Source of the DNA: an uncultured Clostridia bacterium
Lineage (GTDB): Bacteria; Bacillota; Clostridia; Christensenellales; Borkfalkiaceae
Assembly: GCA_937920115.1 (NCBI GenBank)
Contig: CALGVF010000324.1
Location: 1-7,203 of the forward strand
Length of the DNA stretch: 7,203 nt
Direction of reading: 5' to 3'
The notes under the pieces were generated by a model that was given only the letters and a program-made list of their open reading frames with translations, did no database searches and had not been told where the DNA came from. The first letter of the stretch is position 1. Each line of letters begins with the position of its first letter. The position numbers were made by a program, and so were the translations under genes. Positions 1 to 5,560 of this stretch are shown piece by piece.

Positions 1-944
1 GCCCTATTCAGCCCGATTGGTGCAAAAAGATTATCCGAGACATTAAAAAGTACGTGAGCGACAATCGCATATTTGTCTACAACGAACAGGACAAAGCGGG
101 GCTTTTAAAGCACGTAGTAGTAAGAGAGGTTGAGGGCAGACAGATTATAACGCTCGTCATAAACGGCAAGGATTTACCTAAGAAAAACGAACTTATAGAC
201 ATACTTAAAAGCGATTTCAAACAGTTCAGTTTATATCTGAACGTAAACGAAAATCACACGAACGTGGTATTCGGGGATAAATTCAAACTTCTTTACGGAA
301 GCGGCAAAGTCATATCCTCGGACATGGGGATAAGATATGAAATCGGACCGCAATCATTTATGCAGGTAAACGATTCGGTACGCCGCAAGATATATTCGGA
401 CGCGGTTAAATCGTCCGAAACGGACGGTCGGACGACGGTAATCGACGCATACAGCGGAGCGGGAATGTTGACTGCGATATTTGCGACGAAGAGCCGCAAA
501 GCGACGGGAATAGAAATCGTAAAAGAGGCGGTAGACTGTGCGAACGAACTGAGAGTTTTAAACGGACTCGAAGGCAAGATGGAAAATATCTGTGCGTCGT
601 GCGGCGAAGTACTGCCCGATATAATGAAGAGAGAAAAGGAAAGCGGTTTTAAAACGGTATTAGTACTCGACCCGCCGAGACAAGGGGTTGAAGAGAACAT
701 AATCGAAGCGATAAAAACGTCTCTTCCCGACAAGATAATTTACATATCGTGTTCGCCGCAGACCTTAGCGAGAGACTTAGGGTTACTGCTCGGAACGTTA
801 AGAAGAGAAGACGGCGAAATAAAAAAAGTTACGGAACCGACGGAAAGCGAATACGAGATTGAGAAAATTCAACCGTATGATATGTTTCCTCAAACAAAGC
901 ATATAGAAACGCTTGTCAGTCTTCGCAAGAAGACGGGTGAATAA
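1..944 (+). CDS. rlmD: 23S rRNA uracil-C5 methyltransferase, RlmD/RumA (TrmA) family, 5' truncated by window edge
   Basis: The frame is open from base 3 to the TAA at 942-944, giving 313 visible residues. The gene starts outside the window, so the GTG at 54 is not the start. The visible part is the central region and the AdoMet-dependent methyltransferase domain. Family motifs appear in order: SFMQVN (visible residue 118 on), AdoMet motif DAYSGAG (148 on), LDPPRQG (222-228), YISCSP with the catalytic Cys near residue 250, and PYDMFPQTKHIETL with the presumed general-base Glu near 302. Such enzymes form a covalent Cys-C6 adduct on a uracil and place a methyl on C5; family members act on 23S rRNA U1939 and/or U747 (RlmD, RlmC, RlmCD). 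The usual SCNP motif is SCSP here, a mild substitution. The TRAM domain and Fe-S cysteines would lie upstream and cannot be checked, so the exact target uracil is uncertain. Confidence 0.9.
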   Translation, partial: PIQPDWCKKIIRDIKKYVSDNRIFVYNEQDKAGLLKHVVVREVEGRQIITLVINGKDLPKKNELIDILKSDFKQFSLYLNVNENHTNVVFGDKFKLLYGSGKVISSDMGIRYEIGPQSFMQVNDSVRRKIYSDAVKSSETDGRTTVIDAYSGAGMLTAIFATKSRKATGIEIVKEAVDCANELRVLNGLEGKMENICASCGEVLPDIMKREKESGFKTVLVLDPPRQGVEENIIEAIKTSLPDKIIYISCSPQTLARDLGLLLGTLRREDGEIKKVTEPTESEYEIEKIQPYDMFPQTKHIETLVSLRKKTGE

Positions 945-998
945 AAGCATCAGCCCCGACTTGTTGCTTGCAACGAAGTCGGGGCTGATGCTTTTATT
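940..998 (+). terminator. Perfect 23-bp hairpin overlapping the rlmD stop codon
   Basis: Arms 940-962 and 976-998 are exact reverse complements over 23 bp. The loop (963-975) holds a further 4-bp pairing, GTTG with CAAC. The left arm begins with AATAAAAG, so it contains the rlmD TAA. The right arm ends in CTTTTATT, a modest U-rich tail on the plus-strand RNA. Because the arms are symmetric, the minus-strand RNA also ends in CTTTTATT, so the hairpin could stop transcription in both directions between the convergent rlmD and acetyltransferase genes. Terminator function is inferred from position and shape; the stem is longer than most intrinsic terminators. Confidence 0.75.
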
Positions 999-1034
999 CG
1001 CACGTTTTTACTTGTAAAAATGATAAACGTTTCT

Positions 1035-1336
1035 AAGCCGATAAAAACCCCGACAGAACACGATTTTCAGGCGTATCTTACGCTTAATTCATTGTTCTTT
1101 CCGCGGCTTGTATTTGTATACTAACCCGCGGAAACGCCGCGACTTAAACGTAATCTACGCCTGAAAATTTGCGGTATCGATTTGATTTGATATATAGGGC
1201 AACCTCTAAGCCGTATTTTTAAATGATTTGTGGTAAAGGCAACCGATGGCGTATACAAATACGTCGAGGGCGAATTTGCCGCAAAGCGTTAAAAAGACGG
1301 CTTAGAGGCGTATTCTGTCGGGGTTTTTATCGGCTT
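1035..1336. repeat. MITE-like element with 28-bp terminal inverted repeats and three-way-junction fold
   Basis: The outer arms 1035-1062 and 1309-1336 pair at 27 of 28 positions, and the outermost 1035-1058/1313-1336 are perfect over 24. Two inner hairpins start exactly where the outer stem ends. Arm A pairs 1063-1087 with 1144-1168 (22 of 25), with an inner stem 1098-1106/1126-1134 (9 bp). Arm B pairs 1203-1222 with 1289-1308 (19 of 20), with an inner stem 1227-1237/1275-1285 (11 bp including two G-U on plus RNA). Bases 1169-1202 join the arms. TCTAAGCCG occurs at 1032 and 1205, with its reverse complement at 1299. There is no convincing ORF and no clear target-site duplication. It could be a non-autonomous mobile element, a structured RNA or a cruciform-forming repeat. 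Mismatches that become G-U occur on both strands (two each), so strand cannot be decided. Confidence 0.6.
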
Positions 1337-1372
1337 TGCCTTGATTTCGCCTGCGGCGTGAGCGAAACATAC

Positions 1373-1494
1373 ATTTTGCTTTATGCAAAATATATTTTCC
1401 TCAATTCTTAAAACGCATGCTTTTATTGCATAAACAAAATACATTTTCCCCAAACAATAAGCCATAATGTGCGGGACGTCGGGGTCGCCGTCCC
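1373..1494. repeat. Intergenic stretch with small hairpins, no gene
   Basis: This is repeat-like filler between the large element and the ATTTCAC array. A 7-bp hairpin pairs 1373-1379 with 1385-1391 (ATTTTGC/GCAAAAT). A small one pairs ATGC at 1417-1420 with GCAT at 1428-1431. A GC-rich one pairs GGGACG (1473-1478) with CGTCCC (1489-1494). The words ATATATTTTCC, ACATTTTCCCC and AAACAAAATAC add to a repeat-derived look. I see no start, ribosome site or conserved protein here. Confidence 0.4.
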
Positions 1495-1512
1495 CTACGG
1501 CTGTAACTCAAC

Positions 1513-1592
1513 TTACTGAAAAGTAAATTTCACCGCCATTGGTGATTTCACTTACCGAGAGGCAAATTTCACTTTGCGAAGCAAAATTTTAC
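1513..1592. repeat. Array of ATTTCAC words separated by mini-hairpins
   Basis: ATTTCAC occurs at 1527-1533, 1545-1551 and 1566-1572, with a variant ATTTTAC at 1586-1592, a period of 18, 21 and 20 bases. The spacers are each small inverted repeats: TTACT-GAAA-AGTAA (1513-1526), CACC-GCCATT-GGTG (1531-1544), TTACC-GAGA-GGCAA (1552-1565, imperfect) and TTTGC-GAA-GCAAA (1573-1585). Word plus changing hairpin is a pattern I recognise from intergenic repeats of gut clostridia; function is unknown. Units are too short and too self-complementary for CRISPR. Confidence 0.6.
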
Positions 1593-1642
1593 AACCCTTT
1601 TGTCACGGCTCGCCGTGACATCTCCCCTTGCTCAGGGGAGAC
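1593..1642. repeat. Double-hairpin dispersed repeat, left copy
   Basis: Two adjacent perfect hairpins are seen: TGTCACGG-CTCG-CCGTGACA (1601-1620) directly joined to TCTCCCC-TTGCTCA-GGGGAGA (1621-1641). On the plus strand a T-rich stretch (1643-1652) follows, so it could act as a plus-strand terminator. On the minus strand no T-run follows, so it is a poor terminator for the acetyltransferase gene ending at 1682. The same architecture appears in the opposite orientation at 7144-7187. Confidence 0.6.
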
Positions 1643-1681
1643 TTTTATTTTGCCGTATTTTCAAAACCTGCCGCAATAACA

Positions 1682-2353
1682 TCAGTCGCCTTTCCGCTTC
1701 CTCTTTGAAAGCGGCATTTCGTTATTTATATACGTTTCCCATACGCCCATTCGGTCGTCTTCGTCTATTTGCCTTACTACCCTCGCAGGTACTCCCGCCA
1801 CTAAACTGTTCGGCGGAACGTCTCTCGTCACGACCGCTCCCGCCGCAATTACGCTGTTCTCTCCTATCGTCACGCCGCCGCATATCGTAACGCTCGAACA
1901 TACCCAACACCCGTTTTTTATCGTTATCGGAGCGGAATATTCAAAGTCGTGCCTGCCGTCGGGATAGTCGGCGTTCAGTCTCTCTTCCGCTACGAGCGGG
2001 TGATTGGGAGTAGCCAAAGTCACGTTCGCCCCTATCCACACTCCGTCGCCTAAAACTATCGGCGAGACGTCCAAAAATATTCCGTTGTAGTTGACGAAGC
2101 ACTCCTTGCCCACTTGAATATTAACCCCGTATTCACAGTAAAGCGGAGCGAACGCGGTAAACCCCTTTCCCTTCGCGGACGGAATGAGTTTTTCAAGCGT
2201 TTTTTGCTTCTTTTTCGCTCGCCACACGGGCGTTCTGTTGAATTTATCGCAAAGAACGAGTCCTCTTTTATGCTGTTTTTCAATATCTTTACTTGCGGCG
2301 TTATAGAGTTTTCCGTCGACCATACGCTCGAAATCGCTTATACCGTTATACAT
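1682..2353 (-). CDS. Sugar O-acetyltransferase, maltose/galactoside acetyltransferase (LacA/Maa/NodL) type
   Basis: Starting at the ATG at 2353, the 223-residue protein opens with an N-terminal Mac-type segment (MVDGKLYNAAS near residues 11-21) and continues as a left-handed beta-helix of hexapeptide repeats (roughly residues 75-200, for example VTICGGVTIGENSVIAAGAVV). ATPNHPL near residue 118 carries the His that serves as catalytic base in LacA-type enzymes. The family moves acetyl from acetyl-CoA to a sugar hydroxyl in the cytoplasm, usually as trimers. The substrate cannot be told. The C-terminal tail of about 30 residues (acidic then Lys/Arg-rich) is longer than in typical 180-205 residue members. 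The start overlaps the 3' end of the upstream membrane-protein gene by 8 bp, indicating one transcript and coupled translation. An ATG 18 bases further upstream (2371) is rejected because it lies upstream of the ribosome binding site. No convincing intrinsic terminator follows the stop. Confidence 0.85.
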   Translation of the reverse strand: MYNGISDFERMVDGKLYNAASKDIEKQHKRGLVLCDKFNRTPVWRAKKKQKTLEKLIPSAKGKGFTAFAPLYCEYGVNIQVGKECFVNYNGIFLDVSPIVLGDGVWIGANVTLATPNHPLVAEERLNADYPDGRHDFEYSAPITIKNGCWVCSSVTICGGVTIGENSVIAAGAVVTRDVPPNSLVAGVPARVVRQIDEDDRMGVWETYINNEMPLSKRKRKGD

Positions 2354-3086
2354 TTTTCTTCTCCTCTGCATTTTTACTTTCCGTCAAAGTCGCCCCGTTC
2401 AAATCGAAAGCGGCGGCGAATTTCTTAAAAGTCGGCTGAAAATCGAATATTTTATCGAGCAATTTTGAGAAAAACCCTATTATAGTTCCGTTTAATAACG
2501 CCATAACGAGCGTTCCCCACCCGATTCCTTCGATTTTGCCGAAGAATACGAAAGTCATTATAACGCTTGCCGTAAGACATGTCAAGTCCACAATCGTTTT
2601 TAATACCGACAATTTTATTCCGTATTTGTTCGATACCGCTTTTACGAAAAAGTCGTACACCTGCGGGTATATGTAAGTCTTGAAAAACAACGCCACCGAA
2701 AACGAAGTCAATATCACCCCGACGACGAACATTACTATTCTCAGCCATAAGTCCATACTCCCCGGTTCGGTCACGGTCGGGTTAAAACAGGGTATCTTTC
2801 GCCATAAATCGAGTACGAACCCGTATATGAGACAAGTGACGAACGAGAACAGATAAACGAATCTGAACTTCCTCAGTACGATACATAGCACGATAAACAC
2901 GCCCGCCTGTATCACGTATTCAGCCTGTCCGAAAGTCAATACGCCCGTTTTCAGACTTAACAGGTACGCGGGTGCGACTATCATTGAAATTCCGAAGTCT
3001 GCGGAGGTAAGAATAGCAACCGCAAGAGACAACAACGCTATCGCCGCAAGATACGCGACTTCGCTCGACGCTTTGATTTTTTTCAT
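2346..3086 (-). CDS. YczE/YitT-like multi-pass membrane protein (DUF6198-type)
   Basis: 246 residues with about six or seven hydrophobic segments: near 9-28, 33-46, 56-71, 76-94, 113-135, 158-182 and 188-210. The segment SADFGISMIVAPAY after the first helix, and LTFGQAEYVIQ, resemble the YczE/YyaS/YitT group (DUF6198 in recent naming) as I know it; this is recognition by eye. Its biochemical function is unknown, and transporter-like roles are only suggested. The C-terminal 35 residues are charged and probably cytoplasmic. The start is supported by AAGGAG at 3094-3099, about 7 bases before the ATG. The last codons (AAT GTA TAA) contain the ATG of the downstream acetyltransferase. A long leader with an intrinsic terminator lies upstream, so expression may be attenuated. 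Confidence 0.75.
   Translation of the reverse strand: MKKIKASSEVAYLAAIALLSLAVAILTSADFGISMIVAPAYLLSLKTGVLTFGQAEYVIQAGVFIVLCIVLRKFRFVYLFSFVTCLIYGFVLDLWRKIPCFNPTVTEPGSMDLWLRIVMFVVGVILTSFSVALFFKTYIYPQVYDFFVKAVSNKYGIKLSVLKTIVDLTCLTASVIMTFVFFGKIEGIGWGTLVMALLNGTIIGFFSKLLDKIFDFQPTFKKFAAAFDLNGATLTESKNAEEKKNV
2361..2365 (-). promoter_or_regulatory. Ribosome binding site that fixes the acetyltransferase start
   Basis: The minus strand reads AGAGGAGAAGAAAAATG into the start at 2353. AGGAG sits about 7 bases before this ATG. The alternative ATG at 2371 is upstream of the AGGAG and has no such site of its own, so 2353 is preferred. The site lies within the last codons of the overlapping upstream gene. Confidence 0.7.
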
Positions 3087-3120
3087 ATAATTACTCCTTC
3101 TTTTGTTTTAAATTTCGTTC

Positions 3121-3160
3121 GGGCGTAAAAAAACCACACACCCGCAGCATGGGCGTATGG
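3121..3160 (-). terminator. Intrinsic terminator in the leader of the membrane protein/acetyltransferase operon
   Basis: Read on the minus strand, CCATACGCCC (3160-3151) pairs with GGGTGTGTGG (3143-3134) around the 7-base loop ATGCTGC, and seven T follow at once (3133-3127). The stem is 10 bp with two G-U pairs. The same two positions would be A-C mismatches in plus-strand RNA, so the hairpin is built for minus-strand transcripts. It lies 41-74 bases upstream of the ATG at 3086, leaving too little room for a full promoter after it. It may therefore be an attenuator, or the main terminator of the lipoprotein gene with read-through. GGGTGT can also pair with the ACGCCC just after the T-run (3126-3121). 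Confidence 0.7.
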
Positions 3161-3198
3161 CGAAAAAATGAGTAAAAACTCCGAAAAAATCCATACAG

Positions 3199-3227
3199 AT
3201 TTTATAATATAGTCAGATATTTGTAAA
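3199..3227 (-). promoter_or_regulatory. Possible sigma-70 promoter for the membrane protein/acetyltransferase pair
   Basis: On the minus strand TTTACA (3227-3222) is followed after 17 bases by TAAAAT (3204-3199). An overlapping TATAAA with a 15-base spacer is an alternative. Transcription would begin near 3190-3194, giving a leader of about 105 bases before the ATG at 3086. The assignment is by motif and spacing only; it sits directly after the hairpin that ends the upstream gene. Confidence 0.45.
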
Positions 3228-3250
3228 AGACTTGCAGAATTTTCTGCAAG
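3224..3250 (-). terminator. Hairpin after the lipoprotein gene
   Basis: CTTGCAGA and TCTGCAAG (3231-3238 and 3243-3250) form an 8-bp perfect stem with a 4-base loop, 16 bases after the lipoprotein stop. On the minus strand TCTTTTA follows, a short and interrupted U-tract, so termination may be partial. The -35 element of the next possible promoter overlaps this tail. Confidence 0.55.
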
Positions 3251-3266
3251 CCTTAGCCTTAACGCT

Positions 3267-4202
3267 TTATTTCTTTTTAAATTCGATACTCTTTATCGTA
3301 ATTTCCGTTTTGGGAAGTACCGAAGCGTATTTGCCGTTCGCCTCGAACTCGTCAAGGAAAGTCTTTACGTCTTCGTCCTTGGAGTCCATAACGACCCATT
3401 CGCCGTCAACGTATCTTTCCATCTCGTCGTCCGTTTTTCTGAAACGGTGACCGTATTCGTTACATTTGTGTCCCGCTTCCTCGCAAACGAAGGTATAATA
3501 ATATTCGGTCGAAGCGTTATCGGTCATCAAATCTTTGAGACGGTCGTAACTCGACTTTTCGTCGTCCGTAGCGTTGTCCTTAACGACTTTTCCGAGTATC
3601 GCGAAATCGCTCGCGGAGGAGAAATAACTCGTCGTTCCGAAAGTGAACGCCATTACGCCTTTCCCCGTATCTTCCGCAAATTCCGTAACGCTTCCGTCGG
3701 AATTTTTAACGTTCTGCAATCCCCTCTTCAAAACAAGCGCGCCGTCGAGCGTGAGCGGACTGCCTTTGCCGTCTTTATCCTGCACGCCGTTGTTGAAGAA
3801 CTCGCCGACGATAGTATTCGCCGAAGTGTATCTATTTCTGTCGCCCGAACCCAATTTCAGTTTGCTCGCGTAATCGTTGGTGATTATCGCGGCGTATTTG
3901 TCGTCGAGCGTATTGCGCGAAGAGTCCAGAAGTCCAAACTCGATATAATCTTTCGCGTTGCTTACTATAGTATCGTTGTAGTAGTTATTGCCCGCGAGAT
4001 ATTTGAAATGCTCGATAGTCGAACCCGTATAGTTCATATACAATTCGACTTCTATCTGTATGTTGCTATCACTCTCCGTAGCAAGCGTAATCACGCACTT
4101 TTCGATTTTACTGCCATCTTTTACGTTTCCGCAACCTACCGTCGAAAAACAAAGTCCGACCGAAAGCGCGGCGGCAAATAATCCTTTCAATACTCTTTTC
4201 AT
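3267..4202 (-). CDS. Divergent cyclophilin-like lipoprotein, probably lacking peptidyl-prolyl isomerase active site
   Basis: 311 residues. The N-terminus is a lipoprotein signal: Lys/Arg, a hydrophobic core at residues 8-19, then TVGC with the lipidated Cys at 24, so the protein is expected on the outer face of the membrane. The body resembles a cyclophilin-type isomerase: IEVELYMNYTGSTIEHFKYL (50-69) matches the usual strand-helix start, YYNDTI (74-79) matches FYDGTxFHR, and later GVMAFTFG and SDFAILGKVV match the GxLxMA and F-x-I-LGxV segments. The catalytic Arg of FHR is replaced (VSN, residues 80-82) and the FMIQGGD segment reads YIEFGLLD. Isomerase activity is therefore doubtful, and a chaperone-like or binding role is possible. 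Two Cys and several His in the insert near 238-252 (CEEAGHKCNEYGH) could bind metal. The start has GGAGG at 4212-4216, 9 bases before the ATG. It has its own promoter and a 3' hairpin. Confidence 0.65.
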   Translation of the reverse strand: MKRVLKGLFAAALSVGLCFSTVGCGNVKDGSKIEKCVITLATESDSNIQIEVELYMNYTGSTIEHFKYLAGNNYYNDTIVSNAKDYIEFGLLDSSRNTLDDKYAAIITNDYASKLKLGSGDRNRYTSANTIVGEFFNNGVQDKDGKGSPLTLDGALVLKRGLQNVKNSDGSVTEFAEDTGKGVMAFTFGTTSYFSSASDFAILGKVVKDNATDDEKSSYDRLKDLMTDNASTEYYYTFVCEEAGHKCNEYGHRFRKTDDEMERYVDGEWVVMDSKDEDVKTFLDEFEANGKYASVLPKTEITIKSIEFKKK

Positions 4203-4226
4203 ACTGTTAAGCCTCCGAGTATATTC

Positions 4227-4255
4227 ATTTTACATTTATTATTCGTAAATGTCAA
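4227..4255 (-). promoter_or_regulatory. Sigma-70 promoter of the lipoprotein gene
   Basis: On the minus strand a consensus TTGACA (4255-4250) is followed after exactly 17 bases by TAAAAT (4232-4227). The predicted start near 4220 leaves a leader of about 18 bases that holds the GGAGG site. This is one of the best promoter matches in the window and suggests the lipoprotein can be made independently of the upstream zinc-ribbon gene. No clear terminator separates the two genes, so read-through is also possible. Confidence 0.75.
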
Positions 4256-4303
4256 CCTTAATTCGTATATTTTTGATGAAATCGACTTAAAAATCGCCTT
4301 TTT

Positions 4304-5401
4304 CTACTGAATAAGCGTAGCGAGCCATACAAGAAGTACGGCAAGAGCCGCTCCCAGAACGCACGCTATGCCGACTCTCCACGGCGATACGGGCGTCTTT
4401 CCGCATATTTTCGCCGTACTGCCGTTCACGAACACGCTGTATTTTTTCTTTCTGAACAGGAAGTTCATAAGATACACGGGAATAAGCAGGTATTTGAATT
4501 TTACCTGTTCGTATTTCGTGGACACGTTGATATAATCGACGACGTCGCAGTGAAGCGAGGACTCTATATCCCTTTTTATCGTATTCGACATTACACCCTG
4601 AGCCTCTTTCCAACTCTGTTTAAGGTCCTTTCTGTAACCGTCCGCAACGTAGCCCGAGAGGTATTTGCTCTCGTACACGCAAGCGTCTTTCGCTTTGTAA
4701 GGCGAGAGTTTGTCGAGCGTTTTCTGATTGAAATTGTCGTTCGTGGTAATCATTACGTCGTCGAAGAAAAATTCGTGATTGCCCGACACGTTTCTGTACA
4801 CGATATACGTTTCGGTACGCTTGTTTTTACCCGACCCGACTACCCTCGTATGCCTGTCGCCGACTCTTCCTTTATAGGTCGAATAGGTGTTGCTGTCGAA
4901 CGTGAAACAGGGTTCGTAAACGCCGTGAGTGTTCTCGACGACAAGGCTTTTTTTGAACGACCTCGGGGCGAAAATGCGTTTTTTAGCCCATTTTTTGACT
5001 TGTTCGGTCGCCTGAGAGGCTGAAACCATAAACGGAATTACCGCGTGCGGTTTTATGCCGTCGAAACTGCCGCTTTTGACGACGTGCGAGGCGCCGCAAT
5101 AGGGACACACGACCGCCTGCTCGTCCGCTCGGACTATTACCGTCGCGCCGCAGTTCTCGCAAGTGTAAGTCGCCTGCTCGTTTTTGTTCCACTTCTCCGC
5201 TTCCTCGAAGCCCTTTTCTATGTCGTTTTCAACTACGTTTTTATTCTTTTCGACACGCTTTAAAAACCCGCAGTACTCGCATTTAAGCATTTGCGAATTG
5301 GGGTCGAAAACCATTTTGCCGGCACAGTTCGGACACTTCTCGACGTCCGTTTCAACGCCTTTGTAGTTAATATCGTATTGATATTCGTTTTCGTTTGCCA
5401 T
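4304..5401 (-). CDS. Double TFIIB-type zinc-ribbon protein with C-terminal membrane anchor
   Basis: 365 residues. Two zinc ribbons lie near the N-terminus: Cys 23/26 with 41/44, and Cys 81/84 with 99/102, joined by a charged, probably helical segment (50-78). A long mixed domain follows (about 110-335), ending in a segment of the type YLLIPVYLMNF...VNGSTAKICGKTPVS that I associate with this bacterial zinc-ribbon family. Residues 341-363 form one hydrophobic helix (VGIACVLGAALAVLLVWLAT), so the protein is probably anchored with the ribbons in the cytoplasm. Function is unknown; it resembles proteins annotated as TFIIB-type zinc ribbon-containing, and possibly B. subtilis YdjG, which works with the SPFH protein YdjI. 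Two genes upstream is an SPFH protein of that kind. The start ATG at 5401 has only a weak site (TGAG), unlike its neighbours; no better start is visible. Confidence 0.7.
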   Translation of the reverse strand: MANENEYQYDINYKGVETDVEKCPNCAGKMVFDPNSQMLKCEYCGFLKRVEKNKNVVENDIEKGFEEAEKWNKNEQATYTCENCGATVIVRADEQAVVCPYCGASHVVKSGSFDGIKPHAVIPFMVSASQATEQVKKWAKKRIFAPRSFKKSLVVENTHGVYEPCFTFDSNTYSTYKGRVGDRHTRVVGSGKNKRTETYIVYRNVSGNHEFFFDDVMITTNDNFNQKTLDKLSPYKAKDACVYESKYLSGYVADGYRKDLKQSWKEAQGVMSNTIKRDIESSLHCDVVDYINVSTKYEQVKFKYLLIPVYLMNFLFRKKKYSVFVNGSTAKICGKTPVSPWRVGIACVLGAALAVLLVWLATLIQ

Positions 5402-5500
5402 AACTCAGTCTGAATTAACGAAACGCGGGCGAATCAAAAATCGACCCGTCCGCCGTTACGTTTTTTTGTTGTTTTTTAGGTTATTCGCCGCCTGCTATTT

Positions 5501-5516
5501 TAGCGATTTAGCGATT
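5501..5516. repeat. Tandem 8-bp repeat in intergenic DNA
   Basis: TAGCGATT occurs twice back to back (5501-5508 and 5509-5516), preceded by GCTATTTTAGC. It lies in the 159-bp gap between the DUF1858 gene and the zinc-ribbon membrane gene. It could be a protein-binding site or chance; no clear promoter could be assigned in this gap. Confidence 0.35.
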
Positions 5517-5529
5517 TAAAACAGGTTTG

Positions 5530-5544
5530 CGGCTACGTTAGCCG
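5530..5544 (-). terminator. Weak hairpin after the DUF1858 gene
   Basis: CGGCTA and TAGCCG form a 6-bp stem with a 3-base loop (5536-5538), 16 bases past the DUF1858 stop. On the minus strand the following CAAACCTGTTTT is a poor U-tract, so termination would be partial at best. GCGGC at 5529 can also pair with GCCGC at 5548 as an alternative fold. Confidence 0.3.
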
Positions 5545-5560
5545 ACTGCCGCCCCGTATT

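Noticed and set aside
54..56. GTG as the start of the methyltransferase
   Set aside because: The frame is open to the window edge, no ribosome site precedes it, and the family needs an N-terminal part not present in a protein starting here.
1035..1336. Element considered as an insertion sequence
   Set aside because: It has long terminal inverted repeats but no transposase or remnant that I can recognise; only a non-autonomous element would fit.
1223..1411. 62-codon plus-strand reading frame in the intergenic region
   Set aside because: It has no ribosome binding site, is rich in Arg and Cys in an unnatural way, and lies across the inverted repeats of the element.
1513..1592. Repeated ATTTCAC considered as a CRISPR array
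   Set aside because: The repeats are 7 bases, the spacers 11-14 bases and self-complementary, and no cas gene is near.
2369..2371. Upstream ATG as acetyltransferase start
   Set aside because: The AGGAG site lies downstream of it and 7 bases before the ATG at 2353; the six extra residues are encoded by the ribosome-site region itself.
3447..4181. 244-codon plus-strand frame opposite the lipoprotein gene
   Set aside because: The minus-strand frame has a signal peptide, ribosome site, promoter and family similarity; the opposite frame has none and is a by-product of codon use.
4256..4303. Terminator between the zinc-ribbon membrane gene and the lipoprotein gene
   Set aside because: Only weak A/T pairing (ATTTTT with AAAAAT) is present, without a GC stem or a proper U-tract.
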